A stretch of 64,000 nucleotides of DNA, taken from contig BPQB01000015.1 of the NCBI GenBank assembly GCA_019973155.2, forward strand, positions 1 to 64,000, in the 5' to 3' direction. Below, piece after piece: positions 23,550-35,514 of this stretch (position 1 is its first letter; every line of letters starts with the position of its first letter). Under the pieces are notes generated by a model. That model had not been told where the DNA came from. It saw nothing but the letters and a program-made list of their open reading frames with translations, and ran no database searches. Source of the stretch: Phanerochaete sordida. Its lineage: Eukaryota > Basidiomycota > Agaricomycetes > Polyporales > Phanerochaetaceae. The position numbers and the translations under genes were made by a program.

Positions 23550-26500
23550 ATGACCTCACCTCCGACCTCGGGCGAAAACCAAACTCCCCACGATGTCGTA
23601 ATTGACAGTACACCGGAGTCGAGACCAGTCGACATCCCTGCTCCCGCACCACGAATGGGCGTTGCAGACAGCGAGGGGACCAGCTGGCGTCAGCTCGTCG
23701 GGTCACCTGAGAACCTGTCCAGCCTCCCGAGCCAATCAATGACCGAGTACTTCACTCCCGAGACGCCTGGTACGCTCCGCTCACCCGAGGGTGGCAATGG
23801 GCACGCCCCAGCGACGCCTGCCGCTGGCCCCTCGCGACCTGCCTATCGGAGAAGCGCCACCTCTTCCTTTGCGACCACAACGACTGTGCAGCGCCATTCG
23901 TCCATCGCCACTGTTGCGGATGCTACTAGCAGCTTCCTCGGGTTCACGCGTCGCAGCCGCCACCGCCCGCACAGGAACGAGAGGGAGTGGTCCGTCTTTG
24001 GGGAGCTCATCGGCCACGACCACGACGAGGCCCACACGCAGTCTTACTCGACATCTATCATGCGCCGCCCGACCGCGAGGGAAACCGTCAGGGACGTCCT
24101 CTCTGTTAGCCGAGCACAATCACAAAGAACCTCACCGGGACCCCCGCCATCACCCGGCTACGACTTGAACCAGCCCATGACCTCCGAACCAGATGATAGC
24201 TACACCTCCGACGCCGTCGACCGCAGCACACTCGCATCCGAACCGGGCGCGTCTGGCGAGCACAGCCCGATGGGCGCGCCGGACACGGAACCGAAGAAGA
24301 GTCGGTTCGCCTGGCTCAAGGTGCCGACACTCACGCTCGTGCAGCGCAACATCCTCAAGTGCGCCATTGCGTACTTCATCGGAAGCCTCTTCACGTTCAA
24401 CCCGTACTTGTCGAGTTTCATTGCCGACTTGACGGGGAATGGCCCCGGGGAGCACACCCCTTCGCCTTCGGGACACATGGTCGCCACTGTGTAAGTTGCT
24501 CTGTGTAGCACCGGTGCTCTGCCATGGCTGACCGAGTCCGACAGCGCTGTGTACTTTAACCCTGCAAAGACTGTAGGCGCCATGTTTGAGGCAGACGCGT
24601 TCTGCATGATGGGCGTGCTTTATGCGACCATTGTGTCGTTGGGCAGCATGTCCATGTACTGGTTCTTTGAAGTGCAACCCGGCTGGGAATGGCTCGCGGA
24701 CTCGCTGGTGATCCTGTGGATCGGCATAGGCATGTCTTCCATGGCGTACATGAAGATGTGGATGGGCAAGCCCTCGTTCAACACTGGTAAGCGCCTGATA
24801 CCGAAAGCCTCGAAAGTCCTTCTTCTCACTTCGGTATCTAGCCTGCAGCATGACCTCTATAATCCTATTCATTGTGTGAGTGAATCTCGCAAAGCTGTAT
24901 ATCCTTATCTAACTCTATCGTAGAGTCGTCAAGGAAGGCGGGATTGACACCCTGCTGCAAGTCTGCTTCATCATCCTCGTCGGTTCGCTCATCTCAAACC
25001 TCATATGCTTCACGTTCTGGCCGCAACGCGCGACGCGCAACCTGCAGCGCACGATGACGCAGACGCTCGACTCTTTCGCGACGCTGCTCACAATGATCAC
25101 GGAGACCTTCCTGCTTGAGGAGCCCCTCCTACTCGTGAGCCAGGCCGCGCTCGACAAGGCCGCGAAGGACCACCAGGGTAGCTTCACGAAGCTGAAGAAG
25201 GACCTCGCCGAGGCGCAGAGCGAGCGGCTCGTCGGCGGGCCAGGCAAGCCCGAGGCGACGCTCTCCGCCGCGACGCTCGGCCTCGCGGACAACTCGCCGC
25301 GTACGCACCTCGGCCAGGCGTACGAGGACGCGGTCGACAGCATCAACCGCCTCGGCCAGCACCTCAACGGTCTGCGTAGCGGCATCAGCGTGCAGTACGA
25401 GCTCGTCAAGGCGAGCCGCGATGGCCGCCTCCGCCTCCGGAACCAGGGCGGCACCAAGCGTGGCGCGCAGACCGCGTCGACGTGGACCGCGGATGGCGCG
25501 AACGGGAAGGGCAAGTCGGTCGACCTCAACGGCGGCGGGGCTGCAGATGGCCCTAGCGACGAGGACTCGGCGCTCTTGCAAGCCGCAGCGGACGCGTTTG
25601 GAGATCTCATCGAGGACCTCGGGCCGCCACTAAAAGCCCTCGCGGTACGTATGCTCGCGCTCCTCCATCTGTAGCCATCTGACGAGTGATACTCTTCAGA
25701 CAGCCTGCACGTCGAGCCTTGAACGACTGCGGGAAGCGTTCAACGACCCGCAGCATAAGACGATTGAGAAGCTCAAACCAGAAGAGTTCCACGACCTGGC
25801 TGACCATCTTGAGCGTGCCCTTTTCACATTCGAGAGCACCTCAAACCACGCGGTGCTCAGGCTCTACCGCAAAGGCACGGGCGGCGCGACGGCTGAAGAG
25901 GCCGCCGAATCCCTCAAGAATGCCGGTGAAGATAACTCCGTGCTCATGGGCTCGGACAGCGAGAGTATCTTCCTGGTTTACTTGTACGCTTAGTTCTCGT
26001 TGTTAGTCGGGTTCGGCGCTCATGCCACTGCAGCTTCTTCTTCACACTTCAGGAGTTCACCAAGGAGCTGATTTCCCTCGTCGACGCCATGAGCCGCATT
26101 TGCAACATCCAGCGTGAGACGGGCTGGCGAAGGCTTTTGCGCCCGTGGTACTACGTACAGCGCAAGATCCGGCACATGCGGTACACCGCGAGCGAGAAGA
26201 GGCGAAGCGGGGTGCGGAAGCGGTTATGTGAGCGGCCACCATCGGTTTTCCTAGTTTAGAATTTGACTATATGCTACTTAGCTGCCTACTTCCTCCCCGA
26301 CCCCGCTCACCACGCGGTCGCGTTCCCTAAGATCAAGCCGCACGCGCCGAACACTAAGCAGACTCCCGCCCGCGAAGAGCTTACCTTCTCTGAACGCATT
26401 GGCCAGTCGATATGGGCTCTTGGCGATAGGCTCAAGCAGAACGACATGCGGTACGCGGTGAAGGCCGGGATGGCAACTGCTATGCTTGCCGCGCCGGCGT

Positions 26501-28098
26501 TTTTCGACGTGACAAGACCCATCTTTGTGGAGTATCGGGGAGAGTGGGCTCTTATCTCGGTACGAGGGAATTATTTCTCAGATATCAAACTGTTACTCAC
26601 AGCTCTGTAGTTCTTCGTAGTCATTTCGCCCACCATAGGAGCGGTAAGTGGGAACCTACTGCACCTGATTCTAGCACTGACAATCAGCAAAGACCAATTT
26701 CCTAGGATTGCATCGTGTTCTTGGTACATTGTACGTACGAGCTAGCTTCTTGACCTTGAAAAGACTCATCTCCGCTCGTAGAATCGGCGCAGCAACTGCG
26801 GTGGCTATATGGACAGCATTTCCGGAAAACCCCTACGTTCTCTCCATCTTCGGATTCTTCTACTCGATACCCTGCTTCTACTACATCGTGGCAAAACCCG
26901 AATATGCAACATCTGCGCGATTCGTGCTGTTGACGTATAATCTGACATGCTTGTATAGGCAAGTAGCCATGTCAGTTCGGCACCGTCTTCGATATCTAAC
27001 CTGCTCGCAGCTACAATCTCCGCCAGAAAGACATCCCTATCACAAGCATAGCCCTGCATCGTGCGACCGCAGTCACTGTTGGCGTTGTCTGGGCTGCGGT
27101 CGTGTCCAGATGGTGGTGGCCAATTGAGGCCAGGAGGGAGCTCGGCAAGGCTCTCGGCGAGTACGTATTTTGGTAGCACTCGCAGTGACCGATCCTGATA
27201 CCGTTTCTCCGCAGCTTCTGCCTCAACATCGGATGGCTGTACACTCGTCTGGTCGCCTTCAACTCCTGGGATAACACTGGACCTGCCATTGGCAGGGTCG
27301 AGGCCCCCGAACCGACGGAGATGACCTCGCTCCTTGCCGATTCATCACATCTGAACGAGTCTGTCTACCATTTCATGGCTATGTACGTCACGGCAGTCAT
27401 CTCCGCGTCGCATTTTGCTGACGGGAAAACCCTGCAGGGAGCTCCACCTGCAGATCAAGCTCATCGAGCTGCAGGGTCTGCTCGCTCAGACGCAGCACGA
27501 GCCGCGCCTCAAGGGCCCGTTCCCGGTGAAGCTCTACCGCTCGATGCTCACGAGCCTGCAGACGATTCTCGACAAGCTGCACAGCATGCGGTGTGTGAGC
27601 TCCCGTGAAGAATGGTGAGCGGCAGCCCCAGATCATGTAGCTTAGGCTGTGCTTACAGATGGTTCCTTACAGGCATACTACGGTCCGCCGGGACTTCATC
27701 CTGCCAACAAACAGGCCCCGACGTGACATGGTCGGAAACGTGATCCTCTACTTCTCAACACTCGCTGCGGCATTCCGCCTCAAGTCGCCGCTGCCGCCCT
27801 ACTTGCCTCCGGCCGAGCCAGCGCGGCGCCATCTCGTACGTCCTCCATTCTTCTAGAACCAACTGAAGCTTACCCGGCTGTTCAGGTCGACGCCATCCGG
27901 CAGCTCGATGTCGTCAAAAATCGAGACGTCAAAGGCTCACGCCAGCTGCTCTTCTTCGCGTACGCCATCACGATGCGGGGCGTCATTCAGGAACTGGACT
28001 ATCTCGGACGGACACTGCAGGAGACGTTTGGAGTCATTGGAGACAGCACTGAGGCCTTCGAGGCGCTCTTCCGCGAGACGGCCTTCGAGGCGGCGTAG
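23550..28098 (+). CDS. BRE4-like ER/plasma-membrane transporter (aromatic acid exporter fold)
   Basis: Fifteen exons from ATG 23550 to TAG 28096-28098 give 1262 residues. The product matches the fungal Brefeldin A sensitivity 4 family: a putative ER transporter 6TM N-terminal domain, then a central fusaric-acid-resistance-like FUSC domain. Residues 1-250 are disordered and Ser/Pro-rich. Two hydrophobic bundles follow. The first starts around LTLVQRNILKCAIAYFIGSLF. The second starts around MRYAVKAGMATAMLAAPAFF and has FFVVISPTIGA and GLHRVLGTLIGAATAVAIW. A cytosolic helical C-terminus ends the chain. Exons 8 and 9 are only 33 and 38 bp. The intron at 26959-27010 starts with GC (GCAAGT), which preserves LYSYNLR. 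A GT site eight bases upstream would also keep the frame. The transported substrate is unknown. Confidence 0.9.
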
Positions 28099-28268
28099 AT
28101 CCACAGGCAGTTATACTGGACGGGTCAACAAGCCCAGCCCGTGCAGTAGAACCGCAGTCGTCGTAAGATATGGGGTATCATTCACGCTCGCCTCGCATAT
28201 TACAAGGTATTCCAATCGCATAGCACCCCCAGAGCATACAACAATAGACAGCATATGGAAAGAATACA
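28099..28268. other. 170-bp convergent intergenic gap
   Basis: The transporter (+) and the API5 homologue (-) end 170 bp apart, so their 3' UTRs probably overlap. No conserved terminator is visible. Confidence 0.5.
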
Positions 28269-30737
28269 CTAGGTCTTCGCCCGCTTCCTGCGCCCTCCGC
28301 TTCCCGCGTCACTCTGGGCCAGACGTTCGAGCAACGACCCCGAGGACGCGTCCTGCGCCGGCGGGCTCGGCTGTTTCCGCGCGGCACCCTTGATGCTCCA
28401 TCCGCCCGGCGGCGGCGCATGCGCGTCCGGCTGCGCTGCCCGTGCACGCTCTTGCCGCTGCCCAGGCTCTTGTCGCAGCTGTTGCTGTTGGTAAGGCGCC
28501 CGCTGGTCTTGCTCAGGCTCCGCGCGCCGCTTCGCCGGGATCGTCGATGGGGGCGACGCCCTGGTCTTCTCGCCCCCAAGCGCCATGCGGCTCAGCAGGG
28601 AGGGCACGGACGGCTCCGCGGCGAGGGCCTTTGGCCGCCTCGTGGGCGGTGGCGGCTCCGCGTCACCCACTGGCGTCGCGCGTCCGCTTGGTGCCCCGCC
28701 TGGGGTCCGCGGACGGTCGTTCTGGCGTCCACTGAGATGCGGCGGGAGCTGTCGCCCAGAGCCTTGTGCTGGAGACTGGGGTCGGTATGACATTGACGCT
28801 TGCGAGGGCGGTCTTGAGGGGAGTTGGTGGTGCAGAACGTGTTGCTGTTCTGCTGGTGACTCTGCCTTGCGCTTGATCTGGACGCGGCCGCCATTGGGCT
28901 TGCCGTTGGCGGACGCACCTTTCGCTACATTAGCGGATGGCCCGGAATGCGGCGCGCCCGCTGCCACAGACGTCTGGCGCGACGCAGGCGCGGTCTGGAG
29001 GAGTGACTGCTCAAAGAAGAAGAGGACATCGTTGGACTCTGACGGAGAAAACGAAAAGACGGCCCATTGCGAACCCTGATAAGGCGTTGCACTTCTTCTG
29101 CAGCTTGTACGTGCTCTTCCGAAAGTTGCTGATTTGAAGCCTCCTGCAGCTGCTGACATGCTACGACAAGTGTATGTGCTGGCTTCCACTTCGAAGTATC
29201 CTGACGCTGAAACCACAGGCGTTGAGCTCATGGCACAATTTACAAGCCAAAGTCCTGACCTGTTTGCACGCTCTCAAAAGAGTCACGCAGGCAGGCCAGT
29301 GCTTCATGTCAGGCCTCAGCTCAGCAAAGGACTGCATACAATCATCAGCGAGGAGCCTCTATGCATGGGTGGTTGTTCACTCACCGCCATTAGCGTACTG
29401 TTCGCTTCAACAAGCTGATTGCGTATTGAAATATAATCATTCCGGCCAGTGTCTTGCATGAGACTGAAGCTCTCAGCGACGTGTCTGATCACGAACGCTT
29501 GCGCATCCTCAGTGAGATTCTGCAAGACCGTCCTTGGCCCAAACGTCGCGATGTAAAACCGCGTCAGATTGAGTGGGGCTGCTATGCGCCTCTCCACCAC
29601 GATTTCATGTGCCATTGTCAGGAAAAACCTGGTGCGAGGTATTGAGTGGCGGTCATCGTCTCTCGGTTGTTCAGATTTCCAGGCTGCCTTTGCTTCGTCC
29701 AACAGGACGTTCAGCAACTCACTACCTCTTGGGGCATTCGATGGACTAAATGACGGCAGTGGCAGGAGGATTTCCTTGACGACTATCTCCACATCGGGAG
29801 GAGGGAGCTTCGTGATCGCCTGGCGGACCCGGTTTGTAAAGCGCAGCGCATAGAAGCTCCATGCGACACACCTTGAACATTCCTTGGACCAGTACCGTCT
29901 CTGCCGGCGTGTCGAAGGTGTTGGCATGTCGCTCCGTGATCGCGCGTTTTGCCTTGCCAGTCATGAAGCTGAGGACAAGCCCTCGAAGGCGATCGCGTAT
30001 CGCCTGCTCCTCGTCGTCCGCCGCCTCGTCCTGTGGCGCGACCTGGTCGCAAAGCACGCCAAGGGTCACGGTTGGATCCATGTCGAGGTGTTCCGTCAGC
30101 TGCGCCTCGACGACTTCAACTTCCTCTGGTTCATCTGCGCGCACGATCAGTCTAGCGGCTTGGGGTGCACTTGGAGAGCGGAAGCGAGAGCGGCCAACGG
30201 GCGAAGAGAGGAGAGTCCCTAGGAAAGCAGCGGACGTCATCGTCAGACGGGGACTTACCACTTTGGAGGAGCTGCACGAGAACATCCGCGTTGCGTTTTA
30301 CCCACTTCCGCTGCTCCTTCGAGACGGACGTGATAGCGCGGTACCCTTCCTTGCGAACCTACCAGAGTGCAAGGTTAGATAAGGGAACGTGAGGAATAGC
30401 ACCCTAGACGCACTTTCTGGTCCTGATCCTCACACAAGTCGTACACCGCGTTTATGGCATCATCCTCCAGCTCCGGAAACTCCTTGATGAAGAACTTGAT
30501 ATTTTGCGCAGATATGGTCTTCAGAGAAGAGTACGGTGAATGTACGATCTCAATGAGGCGTTTGAGGGTATCCTTTTGCTGCAAGGCTCGGTTCGTTACC
30601 GCGCTTCAGACAACATGGACGCGGGTACTCACCTGAGCGACAACGGCAGACGTCCGCACTTGCGCTCGGCGAGCGCGCGCGATCTGGTCCTTGATGTCCT
30701 GCACAAGCTGCCTCTCCGACTTATCCTCGCCGGACAT
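28269..30737 (-). CDS. API5 (apoptosis inhibitor 5) homologue
   Basis: API5 is a helical-repeat nuclear protein found from plants to animals. Eight exons fit: 30737-30633, 30578-30414, 30358-30259, 30134-29872, 29819-29385, 29331-29260, 29206-29075 and 29006-28269. They give 669 residues. The N-terminal half is the recognisable part: NIKFFIKEFPELEDDAINAVYDLCED, then NADVLVQLLQSDEPEEVEVVE, as in the HEAT-like region of API5. The middle is helical and more diverged. The last 200 residues are Pro/Gln/Arg-rich and disordered, with two short SLL-containing motifs and a terminal GGRRKRAK nuclear localisation signal. The intron before exon 4 is long (124 bp). The ATG at 30735 is the first in frame. 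The exon 7/8 junction was set by phase and a strong polypyrimidine acceptor. Confidence 0.82.
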
Positions 30738-31077
30738 ATTATACAGACAACGCGGCGGATGTTCGCCTCGGACGGGGATGGGTGGCAGGGACAAGAGTTC
30801 GGCGTCTACAAAACTCGACCGTGCACGCCAAATACGGCCAAAGTCTGACCGCAGCTCTCAACATCGAACGCTGCATCCAGCAGGGACTTTATACGACAGC
30901 AAGTACAAGTAACGCGAGTATTACAGTGAATAGCACTTGTTTCATCGTATACTACAGCCTAGAGATCCAGGTAAGCCGGGCTATACGCAGAGACACCGAA
31001 ATTGCTCACGGATCATCAGACGTAGACCTGCCAACACTGTGGCAAGGTCACTCGAACGGCTCCGTTGAAGGAGACCG
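30738..31077 (-). promoter_or_regulatory. API5 promoter region and 3' UTR of the next gene
   Basis: These 340 bp separate two tandem minus-strand genes. A TATACTTAC-like A/T-rich patch lies near 30950 on the minus strand. No other signal is evident. Confidence 0.35.
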
Positions 31078-31845
31078 CTATGCACAGTGCGACGCTCCTG
31101 CATCGCTGCTTGCGTCTGAATCAGAGGGTGGGGCGGGGTGGCTCTCTCCCTTCCGCCTCCAGTTCGCAACGGAAGCTTCGCTGTTCCTTCTGAACGTATG
31201 GCTCATTCGCCGTGCACCGATACCGCTGAAGTTTCCATTCGCCCGCGGACTAGGCATAGAGTGCTGGTCGCCCTGCCAGAACACCTGCTTCATTGGCGAA
31301 ACAGAGCTCGGTCCCCTTCTCATTTCGTCCAAGAGGGCCACTTCGCAGTCGAGGGCCACAAGTACGTCCCTCGCGCTCTGCAAGGTGGCTTGGAAGAGCG
31401 GATGCTCGTCTCGATACTTCTTCTGCTGTTCAATGCTGAGTGGTTCTTCCCGCGGCTGTGACAGGTCGAGCCACACGAGAGCGTCGAAACGTCCGACGAA
31501 GTCGTCCATGAGACGCTCTCGCTCGGGCAAGAGAATCCCAAGGACCTCCAGCACCCTCTGGGCGTTGTCGGCATCCAGATCGACGGGAGAACGTGGCTCA
31601 GCGTCGAGGCATGCGAGATCTGCCTGCCGCCTCGCCTGCACGAGGGCCATGGTGTTCCCTTCGAGCGCTCTGCAGAGCTGGGCACACAGCCGCGACATCT
31701 CTGTCTCGATTTGCCCCGGAGTCATCGCATGTGGCGCAGAGATGGAGAGCACATCGGTGAGGTAATGTTGAGCCAGGTGTGGGAGCTCCTCGAAAGAGAT
31801 GTTGGTAAGTGAGTATGGCGAGGGCACGTAGATGAGACTCTGCAT
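31078..31845 (-). CDS. Hypothetical protein, 255 residues
   Basis: A single open frame runs from ATG at 31845 to TAG at 31078. The protein is mostly helical in appearance, with Leu/Ala/Glu-rich segments such as LCRALEGNTMALVQARRQAD and VLEVLGILLPERERLMDDF. The last 60 residues are Ser/Arg-rich and probably disordered. There are no membrane segments, signal peptide or catalytic motifs. I do not recognise the family. The gene is divergent from the MAPR gene with 217 bp between the start codons. Its length, good coding bias and lack of competing frames on the other strand support it. Confidence 0.6.
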   Translation of the reverse strand: MQSLIYVPSPYSLTNISFEELPHLAQHYLTDVLSISAPHAMTPGQIETEMSRLCAQLCRALEGNTMALVQARRQADLACLDAEPRSPVDLDADNAQRVLEVLGILLPERERLMDDFVGRFDALVWLDLSQPREEPLSIEQQKKYRDEHPLFQATLQSARDVLVALDCEVALLDEMRRGPSSVSPMKQVFWQGDQHSMPSPRANGNFSGIGARRMSHTFRRNSEASVANWRRKGESHPAPPSDSDASSDAGASHCA

Positions 31846-32062
31846 GGTTGGAGAAGGGCTGAGTGGTGTGGCGAGTTATGGATTTCCTCGAGATGTAGCC
31901 TCAAATTTATACCTTGCACGCATTGTACAGTGGACAAGCCTTGACAACAATATTGTTTGTCGAGCATTGAGGCCGTCGCGATGGTTCTTGTCCCGCTTTC
32001 TCACCGCCCGCACACGACAAAGCCGCCTCCGCGACTGGCTCGGAAATTGCCGATTCGCACTC

Positions 32063-32687
32063 ATGACCACCTACACCGTCATCTCCGCCCTCGTCCTCGC
32101 CATCCCTGCCGTTCTCCTCTACCGCAGATTCTACACGAACTCAACTTCATCAGCGTCGCCTAACACAGCGGCGGGAACCAGCGACAAAGCGAACGAAGAG
32201 CCCAAGACGATCATGCAGCCTGCGCAAGACGACCTCCCGCCTCCGAAGGACGACCCTTTTACGCTCGAACAATTGAAGGAGTTCAATGGTGCCGATCCTT
32301 CGAAACCGATCTACGTCGCTATCAAAGGTGCGTGGCCTCCTCCTGGGGTGTGTCATGTGTGGCTGAAGACACTGCAGGGACTGTGTTCGACGTCACGCGC
32401 AAACGCGACACGTACGGCAAGGGCGGCTCGTACAACCTCTTCGCGGGCAGGGATGCCTCGCGCGCACTCGGGATGTCGAGTTTGAAGGAGGAGGACGCGT
32501 CACCAGACTACAGCACTCTGCCTGAGAGCGAGATGAAGGTCCTTAACGACTGGCACGAGTTCTTCACGTGAGTCGTCGGTGCTATTTCCTTGTACCCTTC
32601 TTGCTCATCCTGTCCATCTTGTTCAGGAAACGATATGGCATTGTGGGCAAGGTCGTCGACCTGCCAGCGGCGGTCGCAAATCTCTAG
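32063..32687 (+). CDS. MAPR-family haem-binding protein (Dap1/PGRMC-like)
   Basis: This is a membrane-anchored cytochrome b5-like protein. Relatives (yeast Dap1, animal PGRMC1) bind haem and support cytochrome P450 enzymes such as sterol 14-demethylase at the ER. Three exons, 32063-32327, 32378-32567 and 32627-32687, give 171 residues. An N-terminal hydrophobic helix (about residues 5-20) is followed by a Ser/Thr/Pro linker. The haem domain starts at FTLEQLKEFNG and continues with IYVAIKGTVFDV, then a Tyr-rich loop (DTYGKGGSYNLFAGRDASRAL) whose Tyr residues are the expected haem ligands. The domain ends with LNDWHEFFTKRYGIVGKVV. All key parts are present. The length is typical of fungal members. 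Confidence 0.92.
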
Positions 32688-34883
32688 ACGGTCGGATAAT
32701 ACCAAGCCCTTGTGTACTTATATGCGGATTTCCAGGAATGGTCACCATTGAATGCGTTCAGAACGAATATGTGCTCTCTGCGAACTATGCTCAGATCTCA
32801 GAATGTCAACAAGCTCTTCCGCACGATGCAGGAGACGAGACAAATGCGCACTGACTCGACACTTCCTCGAAACCCTCCGATGCGTCGGCCCTAGCTCTCA
32901 CGGCACAGCCAGTCATTGACACGTACTCGCGGCAGTTAGCACTGCGTGTCGGCAGGAGCTGAGGAGAAAAGGGGCAGAGCTTTGAAGGCGTGCGATGGTA
33001 CACGTCGCTCTCACAGGTGTGTGAGGACGTCTGCTGCGCGTCTGCGCGGTCATTAATGCCACAGATGCCCTAGTGCCACCCTGGGCTTCCACGTAACCAG
33101 GAACCCAGAATTTCATTCTGCGCGGAAAATGGTGGCATTACAGAGGGTCTGGCGGTAAGCTTACCTCGACGCTCGTTCGCTTCGGCCGTGGCGCGTCTAG
33201 GCACCAGTCTTCTTGATTTCTAGGAAATGATACAGTACGTTCGGTCGCTCCGTCTCCCCATTTGCATTCCCGAGGAAACCATCGTCAGAACACACGAGTG
33301 TCCGCTGCCGGCATGCCCGCAAAATTTCGCGGTCAAAGTTCCAGTGTCCAAACCCAGACGCAGCAGGGCGCGCCGCCGTACGACGCCTCGGACGCCCTTG
33401 CCAAACTTCCACGCTGCACATCGGGCCGGCCGCCGCATGCGCTTCGTCCATTCTTACCCTTTGAACTGACGACTGGCAGTGCAAACCCATGACGCTTGTC
33501 TCCTAGGGCTGCGGATGACGCGTAGCTTGGTGGCGTCGCGGTACGCATGGTATCAAGCATTCCTAGGTACGCATGTACGACCGGACCTACGCTCCCTGCA
33601 TACGATACCAAGCTCGAGATCTCGAAGCCCGGTCCGGTGGCACCGTTTGACGATTATCTGGACCCTTGTTGGAACTCACCTTCGATGCCCAGTACGCCGA
33701 GCAGGACCACATCGACCTGCTGCAAGTTCCACTGCTGCACAACTGCACGCGATAGCTAGCGTCACATCTATTTCCAGCTAGGGTCCGGCGATCTTGCGTG
33801 TCGGAAGCACATCTTGAAAGTACCGAGAGATACGAAACCTTCGACCAGGATGAACTCACTTCCTTGACGTGACCATTGGCTCTTCCAACGTTCTATGTCT
33901 GCGGCTGCAGTGCATAGCATTCCGACGTCACGAACTCCACCAGCGGCTTGAGAACGTCCGAGTCCTATTTTCTCTGCATCCGGCAAGGGCGTTGACCTGC
34001 CTGTCCAGCTATCCAACATGACACGCGGGCTTGGCGAGGACGTCGGTGCTGAATGACGGCCTAGGTCTAGGACACCGAGCTGCTTGGAAGTGACGGAACC
34101 TCGAGCCGGACCTCGTTCCGCCAACTTCCTGCAAGCTGCATTCATCGTGGAACTTGAAGTCGAAGACCCTTGCCAGAATTCTTGGTGCGGCTTGCTTTCG
34201 CCTTGTGGGTGCGTGGCGTCTGCTCATCTGTCCTTGCCGCCCTTACAGTATGTTGTGCACAGCGCCGCTGTCCTTCTCAGCCATGATAAGACGCCTTCCG
34301 TGGTGCCTAGTATCATGCGACTCACAACTTCCTATTTCCAGCAAGGGTCCCGTATATGCTCGGATCCTGATGTGCGTCGGGATCGTCGGGATGAGGTGCA
34401 GAGACAAGCTTATGCTCGCTATGCGGCGCAGAGTCTCCGTTTACTCGGATGCGACCCTGAATTCGTTCTGACGCGCCACAAGAGCCTCCAAAATCCATCG
34501 CATGACATATCCGCAGCGTCTGCGCGACACCACCCACAGAGCGAACAAACTTCGTCTCAGAGTGCGAGACCCTGAGCTCGGAAGGGACTCTCGGGCCGCT
34601 GCGACTCCCGGGAGGGTGTGTGCGCGCATCGCAAGTTCGTCGCGACACAATCCTTCTTTGCACATCGGCAGACTCGCGTCCCTCGATGTGTCCTGCCTGA
34701 AATTCGGGACGGTCGGCCAGGGTGCGTCGGGCCACCGGCGCCGTACGAACAGGGTCACACTCGCCAAGTTGTATCCTCCTTCTGTCACTGACGGTGTATT
34801 TTGTCCATGCGTTTTGGTGGAATCCATCGACTCTGCCTTCTGAATCTCACAGACTTCGCCCGTGCATGCTCCTGGGCTGGCTT
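32688..34883. other. Gene-poor region; possible unresolved minus-strand gene
   Basis: No family could be recognised. On the minus strand around 33.2-33.6 kb, short frames next to possible splice sites read like protein, for example ERPNVLYHFLEIKKTG before a stop at 33197. I could not chain them into a model. This may be an orphan or a decayed gene. The remaining frames up to 34.9 kb look random. Confidence 0.3.
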
Positions 34884-34918
34884 GATAAGATAAGATAAGA
34901 TCGCCCGCGCCTGTTATC
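34884..34918 (+). promoter_or_regulatory. GATA-factor binding-site cluster
   Basis: Three GATAA units overlap head to tail at 34884-34898, followed by GATC, and an inverted TTATC lies at 34914-34918. Clustered GATA sites are the usual targets of fungal GATA zinc-finger factors that govern nitrogen, iron or light responses. The cluster lies about 70-100 bp upstream of the ATG at 34987, a good promoter distance. Confidence 0.5.
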
Positions 34919-34986
34919 TGATCTGGCCTGCGCGCCACATCCAAGATCGCAGCTTGTCCTCGGCTTTCACGTTCAAAGTTATCTTC

Positions 34987-35514
34987 ATGTTTTCTCGACT
35001 ATCGAACACGTTTATTTCGCCTGGATATCCTTCGGTTGTCCTCGTTGTGGGAAAATTTTCCAGCTCCGAAGATGGTCATGCTTCAATCGCTGTACTTCAC
35101 CCTGTCCCAGAGGACGGCACATTCGAACGATACAGACTCTCGTCACCATCCATGCCGACCTTTCCCAATGAGCAATCCAGAGAGCAACTCGGCGAAGTTA
35201 GGATCTGTGCAGGAGACGGAGAGAGTCCTGGGGACTTTCTCGATGACGTCGAGGTGAGAGTTCGCAAGCTCTTCAACAGCTCCGAGTCCCCGCAGTCGGG
35301 TTCGGAGCAGGGGCAGGCAGGAGATGCCGAAGCAGTTCAGCGGACAGTGGACATCCTCCGCGAAGCTGCGCTCGATGCAATTGTTGACAGGCCAGAGCGT
35401 GGTCCTTCCCTGAATGCGACAAACACCTGGCCCGTCTACATCATCCGCTTCAAACGCTCGCATCCCGGGCCTATCATCACTGGAGAGCCATCGAGCTGGC
35501 CATCACTTTGGTGA
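34987..35514 (+). CDS. Possible small orphan protein, 175 residues
   Basis: An unspliced frame opens with ATG at 34987 and stops at 35514. The start was chosen because it follows the GATA cluster. The N-terminal 25 residues are mildly hydrophobic (VVLVVGKF region). The rest is acidic and Ser/Glu/Gln-rich, with a helical part near AVQRTVDILREAALDAIV. No family is recognised and no splice support exists, so this could be a chance frame. The promoter-like cluster is the main reason to list it. Confidence 0.35.
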   Translation: MFSRLSNTFISPGYPSVVLVVGKFSSSEDGHASIAVLHPVPEDGTFERYRLSSPSMPTFPNEQSREQLGEVRICAGDGESPGDFLDDVEVRVRKLFNSSESPQSGSEQGQAGDAEAVQRTVDILREAALDAIVDRPERGPSLNATNTWPVYIIRFKRSHPGPIITGEPSSWPSLW

